A DNA stretch of 60,325 bases, from the IMG/VR virus record IMGVR_UViG_3300006844_000009, positions 1 to 60,325 of that record, one strand, 5' to 3'. Below, in pieces: positions 54,392-60,325 of this stretch. The translations under genes were made by a program, and so were the position numbers. Within the stretch, counting starts at the first letter, position 1. Every line of letters begins with the position of its first letter. The DNA comes from a virus. The notes under the pieces are model-generated. The model did not search any database. It was not told the DNA's origin and was given only the letters and a program-made list of their open reading frames with translations.

Positions 54392-54915
54392 CAGCAGAAC
54401 CCCATCTCCTCGTCCGTTGACCCGTAGAACTTCGTCGGCTTCTTGTACGCGTCCGTAGCATCCTCTCCCGGTGCACCCTCTGGCGGTTGCCCCCACTCCC
54501 TCACCGCACTGGTGAGCCGCCCTACCGCTCCGTTGAACCCCGCGAGCGTCTGCTTGTAGTCCTCGGTGAGCTTCTCCACCAACCCGGTCTGGAGTACCAC
54601 GTCCGGATCGAACACCGGAAGGTGGTCCAGCGTGAACCCGATCACCGTTGCTACGTCGTACGTCCCGATCAGCTCCACGTACACGTCGTACAACTCCTGC
54701 GTGCGTGCGGAGTGAGAGCATCCACAGACCTTGTTCTGCACGAAGGTGATGGCTCCCTGGATGTACCCCCAGTTCCCCTTCACCTGGTCGAACGCTGCCG
54801 GCTCCCGGTAACCGACGTGCGGGAGCACCGACTTGCACTTCTCGCACCGGTACAGTGTTCCCTCGGGTACCTTCTCTCCGTGCTGGGCTAGCAGCTCCTT
54901 GAAGGTTGGCTCCAC
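54391..54915 (-). CDS. Zinc-ribbon protein
   Basis: 174 residues from GTG 54915 (GGTGGAGG 4 nt upstream); a leaderless ATG at 54948 would add 11 residues. CEKCKSVLPH and a later VCGCSHS give a four-Cys ribbon. Charged helical second half (EKLTEDYKQTLAGFNGAVG). First gene from the 54955-54983 promoter. Confidence 0.78.
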   Translation of the reverse strand: MEPTFKELLAQHGEKVPEGTLYRCEKCKSVLPHVGYREPAAFDQVKGNWGYIQGAITFVQNKVCGCSHSARTQELYDVYVELIGTYDVATVIGFTLDHLPVFDPDVVLQTGLVEKLTEDYKQTLAGFNGAVGRLTSAVREWGQPPEGAPGEDATDAYKKPTKFYGSTDEEMGFC

Positions 54916-54954
54916 CGTTCCTCCACCTGTGTGAATGGTTTGTCCCATGGTTTA

Positions 54955-54983
54955 AGTATATGGGGTAAACCGGCGAAAATCAA
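54955..54983 (-). promoter_or_regulatory. Leftward promoter with operator dyad
   Basis: Minus strand: -35 TTGATT (54983-54978), 17-bp spacer, -10 TATACT (54960-54955), start about 54948. CCGGCGAAAAT (54970-54980) and ATTTGCACCGG (55001-55011) form an imperfect dyad around the -35 box with CAATAGGTTCGG inside, as at 46.3 kb. Confidence 0.88.
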
Positions 54984-55102
54984 TAGGTTCGGTGGAACGA
55001 ATTTGCACCGGGTGGGGTGGAGCATTCTCCCGGCACTTGCAGCCAACCAGCCTGCTGCACTGCTCCACCCCCTTCTGCGGCTGTCCACACCCGGCTCCTT
55101 CT

Positions 55103-55288
55103 CTACTTCGGTGACGCTGGTTGACGTCCGGTCTGCAACCCAGCACTCGGCTGTGGCGACGGTGTCACGAACTGGTTGTCCGGCTTGTTGTCCTCCTTAC
55201 CCGGACCGTCCTGGTTGCACTGGAACGCCGTTGCGAGCACAGCTGTGCTCAGCATCGCAACGATCGTCGCTGCCCTGCGAACGTTCAC
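55103..55288 (-). CDS. Secreted small protein
   Basis: 61 residues, GTG start (GTGA overlap). Signal-like N-terminus: RR, then a hydrophobic core (ATIVAMLSTAVLATAF), followed by QCNQDGPG. The Cys after the core suggests a lipoprotein, but the TAFQC box is not canonical. Pro/Ser/Gln-rich tail. Possible superinfection exclusion role, unproven. A GCACAGCTGTGC palindrome lies in the gene. Confidence 0.7.
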   Translation of the reverse strand: MNVRRAATIVAMLSTAVLATAFQCNQDGPGKEDNKPDNQFVTPSPQPSAGLQTGRQPASPK

Positions 55289-55992
55289 TCATCCCTCCCG
55301 AAGGACTTCTTGATGATCCTGGCAGCGATGGGCTTACACACTCCGCATCGCTTGTCGCTCTGGAACCCCCTCACAGGTCCACTGGTGACCTCGAGTACGA
55401 CCCTACCGCACAGGGTCTTCTCCTTCGGCGGAGCAGTATCGTTCCGCGTCAGGTGAGGGGCCGTGTCCGTCGGCCCGATCTTGCACTCGTTGAAGATGGC
55501 TTCCGAGTCACCCTCCCCTTCGACGGACGGCGTAGCCGGCTCCGTGACTCGGTCTGCCTCACCGGTGTCGGTCTCTCCCACCTTCTCCTCATCGGAGCGG
55601 CGCTCGTCGAGTGCGTCGTTGGACTCGACCCCTCCATCGTTCTCGACCAACACCTCCGGAGTCGTCTCCGTCTCCGGTGCTGCCACAACCTCCTCCGGCT
55701 GGACGGCGTCCTCCCCGAACACCTCCGCAGCCTTCGTCTTCTGCTTGCGTACCACTTCGACTTCCTCCTTGCACCTAGTGCTGCACACGTACCTCTTGCT
55801 CATCGCGTCCAGCGGGTTGAGGTACACGGGTACCCGCTGGTGGGTAGGGTACCACCCTACCTCTCCTCCGCCGGCTGTTGTGCACTGCAGGTTCCAGCAC
55901 CTACCCCAGCCACTTCTTTCCTGCGTCCCCTTAGGGGGTTCCTGGAACTGGTACGGGTACTTGACTGGATCGTACCAGATCCGGGTAGTCAT
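55285..55992 (-). CDS. Two-zinc-site protein with acidic linker
   Basis: 235 residues. N-terminal zinc part (RCWNLQCTTAGGG; VCSTRCKEEVE), a 90-residue acidic disordered linker (EEVVAAPETETTPEVLVE), and a C-terminal CGVCKPIAARIIKKSFG unit. The acid linker suggests a nucleic-acid or RNA polymerase mimic, but this is inference. Confidence 0.75.
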   Translation of the reverse strand: MTTRIWYDPVKYPYQFQEPPKGTQERSGWGRCWNLQCTTAGGGEVGWYPTHQRVPVYLNPLDAMSKRYVCSTRCKEEVEVVRKQKTKAAEVFGEDAVQPEEVVAAPETETTPEVLVENDGGVESNDALDERRSDEEKVGETDTGEADRVTEPATPSVEGEGDSEAIFNECKIGPTDTAPHLTRNDTAPPKEKTLCGRVVLEVTSGPVRGFQSDKRCGVCKPIAARIIKKSFGRDE

Positions 55993-56255
55993 GACACCGA
56001 CACCAGCTCACGCGGCGTGTTACTGTCCTGCTGCGGCATGTCCAACAGTCCCTCCAGGACCCTCTTGGTCTCCTCGACCAAGGAACGGTCCGTCAGCTCG
56101 AGTTGGTGGTTCCGCTGCAGGAGCAACCTCGGCACCGCTGGCACTCCGTGCTGGCCCTCCCGGTACGCTCGGTCGTAGAGCTGGCGTAGTTCCTCCAGCT
56201 GTTCCATCACCTCTCCCAGTGACTCCAGCAAGTGCTTCTCCAGCTTGGTCACCAT
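55989..56255 (-). CDS. Coiled-coil protein
   Basis: 88 residues from ATG 56255 (GGAGGTGC upstream). Helical and charged throughout (VTKLEKHLLESLGEVMEQLE; LYDRAYREGQHG). ATGA overlap with the next gene. Function unknown. Confidence 0.75.
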   Translation of the reverse strand: MVTKLEKHLLESLGEVMEQLEELRQLYDRAYREGQHGVPAVPRLLLQRNHQLELTDRSLVEETKRVLEGLLDMPQQDSNTPRELVSVS

Positions 56256-56469
56256 GCACCTCCATCGTGATCGTGACCGGCATGTTGTTGTCCAGGACCA
56301 CCTGAACCATGACCGGTCGGTTGATCTGCCAACGGTCAACGAAGTACCGTCGTATCAGACCCTGGATGTGGTGCTCTCCAGGGATGATGGGTGCGTCCGC
56401 ACCTGCAACACCCACTCGCACGGTGTAGGTGGCAAGCCACCCATCCACCTGTGCACTCTGTTCCGTCAC
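56020..56469 (-). CDS. Hypothetical protein with long 3' overlap
   Basis: 149 residues from GTG 56469 (AAAGGAGCAGG upstream). Residues 1-75 are beta-rich and look real (WLATYTVRVGVAGADAPIIP; RYFVDRWQINRPVMVQVVLD). The rest, Gly/Ala/Pro-rich, overlaps the 55989-56255 gene for 236 bp without a stop. Element G is 13 bp upstream. Confidence 0.6.
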   Translation of the reverse strand: MTEQSAQVDGWLATYTVRVGVAGADAPIIPGEHHIQGLIRRYFVDRWQINRPVMVQVVLDNNMPVTITMEVHGDQAGEALAGVTGRGDGTAGGTTPALRPSVPGGPARSASGAEVAPAAEPPTRADGPFLGRGDQEGPGGTVGHAAAGQ

Positions 56470-56481
56470 CCTGCTCCTTTC

Positions 56482-56539
56482 CGGTGTGATGAAAGTGTTC
56501 CCCCGTGTACGATCTCGACGCTACCGACGAATTAGCCGG
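56482..56539 (+). repeat. Dispersed intergenic element, site G
   Basis: CGGTGTGATG, then AAGTGTTCCCC, GTGTACGATCTCGACGC, TACCGACGAATTAGCCGG. It is the near-identical partner of site E in inverse orientation, and shares its right end with site B. It contains the stop of the gene at 56532 and is 13 bp before the start at 56469. Confidence 0.78.
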
Positions 56540-57092
56540 GGTCCTTCTCTGTGCTCTCGCGAGCTTTCATTCGCGTCTCGAAGTGATCCGCGAGGTGTGT
56601 CGCAAGCTCCTTGGCACTCCCGTGCAGCGTCCTGACGTAGCTGAGAGTGATCTGCAGTCGCTGCTGCACCGAAGTGAGACGGTCGTCGACCTGCTTGGCA
56701 GCCTCCTTGTCTGGTCCGGCTCCGAACAGCTCTGTCCCCATCGACTGCAGTGAGGCCACGCTGTCCAAGAGGGCCTGCCACTCGTCGATCTGCTTCTGGT
56801 AGATACCTACCTCGCACAGCAGGAACTCGATCATCGTCGCCGTGATCGTGTCTGCGATCGACGCTGACTCCTCCTCCCCTACGTGCTGGAGGAGACGCTT
56901 CGCTGTCCGAGTGGACACGACCTCCTCGAGCTTGGTAGCCGCCACGCAGTAGGGGTCGGCGAGGATGAACGTGTCCCCCTTTGCCGCACTGCCAAGAGCT
57001 GCCTTCAATACGTCCTCGAACCGCACCTGTGCTCCTGTCCTGTACCTAGGTCCTGCTTCTGACTGTCTGCTGTGGGACAAGGTAGTGGCCAT
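56532..57092 (-). CDS. Hypothetical helical protein
   Basis: 186 residues, ATG after GGAGACG. Mostly helical (TRTAKRLLQHVGEEESASI; DDRLTSVQQRLQITLSYV), with one LCEVGIYQKQIDEW segment. Possibly an oligomeric coiled coil. Function unknown. Confidence 0.77.
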   Translation of the reverse strand: MATTLSHSRQSEAGPRYRTGAQVRFEDVLKAALGSAAKGDTFILADPYCVAATKLEEVVSTRTAKRLLQHVGEEESASIADTITATMIEFLLCEVGIYQKQIDEWQALLDSVASLQSMGTELFGAGPDKEAAKQVDDRLTSVQQRLQITLSYVRTLHGSAKELATHLADHFETRMKARESTEKDPG

Positions 57093-57243
57093 CGTCTCCG
57101 ATGTCCAGCACCCCCCGATTCATCATGCACCACAGTAGGAACGCTACGTCGTGACCGTCTCTGACGGTCTCTCTCTCACACCAGGTGTGTCCGCAGGAGG
57201 GTGGGTGCCACTTCAGGTACCCTACCCTACTTGGTGCCCTCAC
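57046..57243 (-). CDS. Small His/Cys protein
   Basis: 65 residues from GTG 57243 (GGAGCAGCAAG upstream). PPSCGHTWCERETVRDGHD could form a zinc site; a hydrophobic AFLLWCMMNRGVLDIG strand follows. It overlaps the next gene's 5' end. Function unknown. Confidence 0.62.
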   Translation of the reverse strand: MRAPSRVGYLKWHPPSCGHTWCERETVRDGHDVAFLLWCMMNRGVLDIGDDGHYLVPQQTVRSRT

Positions 57244-57433
57244 CTTGCTGCTCCATCTCTTCGACGAGTGCCTGTACGTCTGCCACCTTGTACCGTCGGT
57301 GACCACCTTCCGTCTTGGTGTACGCGATCCGTCCATCGTCAGCCCAGCGCTGTACTGTCCTAACGTCGACCCTGAAGACGCGTGCAACCTGACCTGTAGA
57401 CAGGTCTGTGTCCCCCCTACGCCTGCGGGCCAC
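57227..57433 (-). CDS. MerR-like excisionase/HTH regulator
   Basis: 68 residues from GTG 57433 (longer frame from 57526 is open but overlaps another gene). DLSTGQVARVFRVDVRTVQR and WADDGRIAYTKTEGGHRRY are the winged HTH of the MerR/Xis/BldC type. Without an integrase it is probably a transcription regulator. One of two HTH proteins here. Confidence 0.82.
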   Translation of the reverse strand: MARRRRGDTDLSTGQVARVFRVDVRTVQRWADDGRIAYTKTEGGHRRYKVADVQALVEEMEQQGEGTK

Positions 57434-57551
57434 GGTACAGCCCGCGGAGGTACTGTTCTGCTTCGTCTGCGACGCCTGCGGTAAGGTCTTCCGCCAGGAC
57501 GTCTTCCGATTCGGTGTCGGTCTCACTGAGTCCCCAGTGCTGCTGACACAT
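57417..57551 (-). CDS. Small acidic protein
   Basis: 44 residues, missed by a length filter. ATG behind AAGGGG. Very acidic (SETDTESEDVLAEDLTAGVA), short basic end. It overlaps the MerR-like gene start by 17 bp, so the two are coupled. Confidence 0.65.
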   Translation of the reverse strand: MCQQHWGLSETDTESEDVLAEDLTAGVADEAEQYLRGLYRGPQA

Positions 57552-57638
57552 CTGCGTACCCCTTCGCTAGTGCGGTGTGGAGAAACCCTCCGGTAGGGGC
57601 ACCAGCCACTGACGATGTCTGGTACCCAACCTCATCGG

Positions 57639-57929
57639 TTACTTCACGTACCGGTAGCGGTACACCCTACAGCGGAGACCGTCTTTCGTCTGCCGGATCT
57701 CCCTTGCGTGCTGTGTGCACACCAGGTATCGTTCCTCTCCCCAAGGGGACGTGCACTTCGCAACGTACTGCGCCGGCTCTGCGCATTGGATGATCGCCTC
57801 CGGCTGGGTCATGAACTCCTTGCAGCCGGGGTGTGGCCCCCAGGCCTCCCAGGCGTGGTAGCAGGCCTGCTTAGGTGCCTGTGCCAGGGTGATCGGCTTG
57901 GACAGGACCACCTTCGTACTACCTCTCAT
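57639..57929 (-). CDS. Hypothetical Cys-rich protein
   Basis: 96 residues from ATG 57929 (ATGA overlap). Five or six Cys (ACYHAWEAWGPHPGCKEFM; CAEPAQYVAKC; LVCTQHARE) spaced like two zinc knuckles. Typical of small actinophage proteins. Function unknown. Confidence 0.74.
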   Translation of the reverse strand: MRGSTKVVLSKPITLAQAPKQACYHAWEAWGPHPGCKEFMTQPEAIIQCAEPAQYVAKCTSPWGEERYLVCTQHAREIRQTKDGLRCRVYRYRYVK

Positions 57930-58252
57930 GCGTTCCACCCCTTGTACTGCTCGTTCGGGTGTACCTGGCAGTCGTAGTTGTTGCAGCTCCACCAACCGTG
58001 ACCATCCTCACCGGTGGGGTCCATCAACTTCCTACCCCAGGCATCCCTGCCCGTGAGCTTGGTCTGCAACTGGCACAGCATCGTCAGCTCGACGTTCTCG
58101 ACCTGCTGCTTGTCGGTGATGGTTGCTTCCTCCGCCTGGATCAGCTCCTCGATCCGCAACTCCACCGCAGCGATCACCCACTTCTGTTGTGCGGGGGTGA
58201 GGCGAACGTCTTCCGCGTTCACCAGTGGTTCCATGTCTGCCTGGCGTCCCAT
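57926..58252 (-). CDS. Hypothetical helical protein
   Basis: 108 residues, ATG after AGGAGGGACGG. N-terminal helices (PAQQKWVIAAVELRIEELIQ) and a C-terminal Trp/Cys part (GHGWWSCNNYDCQVHPNEQ) that could bind zinc. Function unknown. Confidence 0.76.
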   Translation of the reverse strand: MGRQADMEPLVNAEDVRLTPAQQKWVIAAVELRIEELIQAEEATITDKQQVENVELTMLCQLQTKLTGRDAWGRKLMDPTGEDGHGWWSCNNYDCQVHPNEQYKGWNA

Positions 58253-58253
58253 G

Positions 58254-58601
58254 TTACCGTCCCTCCTCTGGTATGGTTCCGAGTATGATCCTGCAACTGC
58301 GTAGCTTCCGGCCGCTGCCCTCCAGCGTCCGCATGATCCCTAGCAGCTCTCCGGTGTGGATGACCTGCCCCAGTGCCATGTCTCCGTAGTCACCTTCCGC
58401 AGCGTGGTCGAAGTAGTTGATGGCGGTGACCTCGATCCCTTCCACCTTCCCGGTGGTCAGCAGCCGCCACAGGTCACTGAACTCCCCTGCGACCTTCTTC
58501 AGTGTCTCGACCTCGTGCTGGAGGCTGGTTACCTTCCGAGTCAGTTCACCAACCTGACCCTCAAGCTCCCGTACCTGCTCCTCTGCTGTCGGGTAGGTCA
58601 C
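58254..58601 (-). CDS. Coiled-coil protein with regulatory-like tail
   Basis: 115 residues, GTG start (GTGA overlap). Residues 6-40 form a coiled coil (EEQVRELEGQVGELTRKVTS); the rest is beta-rich (GKVEGIEVTAINYFDHAAEG). Sits between two small genes of unknown role. Confidence 0.76.
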   Translation of the reverse strand: MTYPTAEEQVRELEGQVGELTRKVTSLQHEVETLKKVAGEFSDLWRLLTTGKVEGIEVTAINYFDHAAEGDYGDMALGQVIHTGELLGIMRTLEGSGRKLRSCRIILGTIPEEGR

Positions 58602-58840
58602 TTGCGTCCTCCGATCTCGATGTCGTTACCCCGGTGGTCGATGATCCGGATGGGGTCATCACCTTGCGGATCGAAGCTGAACTGGAACACCGGTGTACGG
58701 TCCGTTCCAGCGAACTCGCCGGTCTCGAGGGTGATGGTGACCTGCCCCTTGCCCGGGAACACAACCTGTACCCACTGTGTGCTGACCGCTCCACTGTCGG
58801 TGCTGGCACCGTACACTTCCATGTCGTGCCGCTGCTCCAT
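58598..58840 (-). CDS. Hypothetical beta-rich protein
   Basis: 80 residues from ATG 58840 (TAATG shared base with previous stop; GGAGGCAGG upstream). Beta-rich (STQWVQVVFPGKGQVTITLE; PIRIIDHRGNDIEIG). Function unknown. Confidence 0.73.
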   Translation of the reverse strand: MEQRHDMEVYGASTDSGAVSTQWVQVVFPGKGQVTITLETGEFAGTDRTPVFQFSFDPQGDDPIRIIDHRGNDIEIGGRK

Positions 58841-59025
58841 TACCTGCCTCCTACGATCTGGTCCGGTTCCCATGTCACCCTGACTGTAGCGGTGTACGTC
58901 CCGGCACTGTCGTACACCTGGATCGTGTTGCCACTCTCGTCAGGGTCACAATGCCAACCATCGTGTTCCAGGGCCTCGAGCACAGGTTGTGCCGCTTGCC
59001 TGTTTCGGTTCGTGGGCTGTGCCAT
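58840..59025 (-). CDS. Hypothetical small protein
   Basis: 61 residues from ATG 59025 (GGAGGAGACC about 7 nt upstream). Helical start, then HDGWHCDPDESGNTIQVYD, and a beta end (TYTATVRVTWEP). Linked to the next gene by TAATG. Function unknown. Confidence 0.72.
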   Translation of the reverse strand: MAQPTNRNRQAAQPVLEALEHDGWHCDPDESGNTIQVYDSAGTYTATVRVTWEPDQIVGGR

Positions 59026-59172
59026 GTTACTCGGTCTCCTCCTTCGGTGGTGTGAACCTTCTGGGAAGTGCACAGCTGTGCTCTCTGGGTCACCTGCTTC
59101 GCGGCTTGGAACCCGGGCACCAACCTGTGCACTACCCACACTGTTCACTCCTACCCTCGACTACCCTGGCCG

Positions 59173-59580
59173 TTACGCGTTCGCCGGAACCCGCTTGGTA
59201 GTACCCTTCGTACCCTTGCGTGTACCGCTGCCAGGCCGGGTAGTACCCTGCTTCGGCTGTGCTACAGCTGGCTTGGTAGCTGCTGGCACTGGCTTAGGTG
59301 CTTCCAGCAACCCTAGCTCGATGGCGGTTGCCACCTCCTCCGCGGTGAGACGTTCCGGATCGAGCTTGTCGTGACGGTGCAGACCCTTCACTCGTAGCAC
59401 CCGACGAATGCGTTGCCCCTCAGGGTTGTCCTCCCGGTAGAGGTCGTTCATCTTGGTGCGAAGCTGCTCCCTCAGTTCTGGCTTCTCCACGTAGACCTTC
59501 TTGAGTGTCTCGGCCTGCTGGGCTCGTTTCTCCTCGGTCCATCCGCCGCTCTGCGGTTGGGCCACTGCCTGCTCTGCCAT
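59173..59580 (-). CDS. Hypothetical basic protein, first gene of the right-end operon
   Basis: 135 residues from ATG 59580 (AGGGAGAGACAA upstream; the frame further up is open but lacks a site). Residues 10-95 are helical (WTEEKRAQQAETLKKVYVEK) and the last 40 are Lys/Ala/Pro-rich and basic. The WTEEKRA part resembles the protein at 241-594. The leader carries a 7-bp hairpin, GACGGTC/GACCGTC (59604-59623), at its 5' end. Confidence 0.76.
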   Translation of the reverse strand: MAEQAVAQPQSGGWTEEKRAQQAETLKKVYVEKPELREQLRTKMNDLYREDNPEGQRIRRVLRVKGLHRHDKLDPERLTAEEVATAIELGLLEAPKPVPAATKPAVAQPKQGTTRPGSGTRKGTKGTTKRVPANA

Positions 59581-59629
59581 TTGTCTCTCCCTCTGCTCCG
59601 ATAGACGGTCTTGTTTGACCGTCGTATTA

Positions 59630-59658
59630 AGTATAAGGGACGTTCGAGTGGAAATCAA
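59630..59658 (-). promoter_or_regulatory. Leftward promoter at the right end
   Basis: Minus strand: -35 TTGATT (59658-59653), 17-bp spacer, -10 TATACT (59635-59630), start about 59623. The first transcribed bases form the GACGGTC hairpin with a CAAACA-type loop. It should drive genes from 59580 down to at least 56532. Confidence 0.85.
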
Positions 59659-59689
59659 GTGGTTCCCAGGTGAAACTTTACTGGATTTT

Positions 59690-60325
59690 TCACAGGTGCT
59701 GCTCGCTGGTGGTGCTGTCGGGATGCTGATGCCAGGCTCGGGTGGACATCCCGGTGTTGGGGTTGACGCTCTGGGGTTGGTTCGTGGGCTCCGCCCGGGT
59801 GCGGACCCTGGTTTGGATACCTGGCGGCATCAGCGGAACCCGATGGGGGCATACCCCGATAACCCGTTACCCGATGGGGTGAACCTGCAGCCGGTGCGAG
59901 ACCCCGGGTTGCCACCATCTCCCCCCCCCGGTTGCCCACGTGATCCCCAGGGTGCAACCCCGAGGGTGTTGGGGTCCAGCCAGCGGTTGGCAGTCTGCTT
60001 CCCCACCCTGTACCGCTGGTGTCGTGCCCGCGTACCCGGTACCCGTAGCAGGCTGACTGCCTGGGCCTGCGAGCCGGGTTGGCCACCTGCCACCCACCGC
60101 AGGTCAGCCCGCTGCATACTCCCACCCTGTACCCCCTTCCCCCACCCTGTACGCCCCAGGGCTCCTAAGCTCATATGCCCTTTGGAGGGGTCCCCGCAGC
60201 AGGTGACACCACCCCCGGTTGTGTACTCCTCCCCCCCCCTGGTTCCCTGTTGCTCTCCCACCCGCTGGAGCTCTATATAGCGCTCGCGCGCGGACCCAAT
60301 AAGCCCGCTCAGGGACGGAACCTGC
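59690..60325. other. GC-rich non-coding right end
   Basis: About 635 bp without a convincing gene; long frames exist only because stops are rare in this GC-rich DNA. It holds C9 and C8 runs, two direct copies of ACCCGATGGGG (59838-59848, 59869-59879), three ACCCTGTAC motifs (60004, 60122, 60142 approximately) and a TATATA box near the end (about 60271). A packaging or replication site is possible. Confidence 0.4.

Noticed and set aside
57227-57433. Excisionase as a sign of lysogeny
   Set aside because: No integrase, attachment site or C1-type repressor pair is visible; the MerR-like fold is also common in regulators.
57561-57626. 22-codon leftward frame MRLGTRHRQW...
   Set aside because: Weak ribosome site and too short to judge; left out of the gene list.
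59830-60325. Leftward frame entering from the right edge
   Set aside because: Open for 160 codons but Gly/Arg-rich with no homology I recognise; stops are rare in this base composition.
1-60325. CRISPR array or transposon
   Set aside because: No regularly spaced direct repeats with unique spacers and no transposase-like protein were seen.

Overview
The window looks like most or all of the genome of a virulent, long-tailed (siphovirus-type) double-stranded DNA phage of a high-GC Gram-positive host (Actinomycetota). The reasons are: GC-rich codon use, many GTG and some TTG starts behind strong GGAGG ribosome sites, tightly packed ATGA/GTGA gene junctions, many small zinc-knuckle proteins of the kind common in actinophages, and no integrase or immunity repressor that I can see. 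The host genus cannot be read from the sequence. A gene is cut by the left edge and no gene is clearly complete at the right edge, so the two edges may be the opening point of a permuted genome.

Layout. (1) 1-1420: one cut and one complete small leftward gene, then about 800 bp of control DNA with palindromes, a repeated 10-bp motif, an inverted-repeat element that recurs at 47.5 kb, and the rightward late promoter. (2) 1421-24700, rightward: small and large terminase, portal, a small membrane protein, an Acb2-like cyclic-nucleotide sponge (predicted anti-CBASS), scaffold, major capsid protein, connectors, a connector fused to a DUF4082 domain, tail terminator, two tandem paralogous tail-tube proteins, tail chaperones joined by a probable frameshift, tape measure, distal tail protein, a 1304-residue tail hub, C1q-like fibre, lysis genes and two late structural-type genes. 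A perfect 17-bp hairpin (24719-24755) ends this block. (3) 24765-39948, leftward: replication and DNA modification: a uracil-DNA glycosylase/DNA polymerase I fusion, a dGTP pyrophosphohydrolase-like protein, primase-helicase, a Gat-QueC fusion, a DpdA-like transglycosylase, FolE, QueD, a RuvC-like resolvase, an SSB-like protein, a Sak4-like ATPase, a Cas4-like nuclease and the end of an SNF2 helicase. (4) 39945-42300: the SNF2 helicase, three tRNA or tRNA-like genes and a 350-nt highly folded non-coding stretch. (5) 42295-59580, leftward: about 40 mostly small unknown genes with an HTH regulator, a MerR-like regulator, an SPFH membrane protein, QueE and another tRNA-like element. (6) 59690-60325: GC-rich DNA with no convincing gene.

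How it fits together. FolE, QueD, QueE and QueC make 7-deazaguanine precursors and a DpdA-like enzyme can insert them into DNA, so the phage probably replaces some guanines with a 7-deazaguanine and so evades restriction enzymes; the Acb2-like gene would blunt cyclic-nucleotide defence. Leftward operons start at a family of near-identical promoters (-35 TTGATT, 17-18 bp, -10 TATACT or TAAACT), several carrying an operator-like dyad over the -35 box. A second, independent family of about seven dispersed intergenic elements (core CCGACCGTATACG) sits just upstream of genes on both strands and is not explained by any gene.
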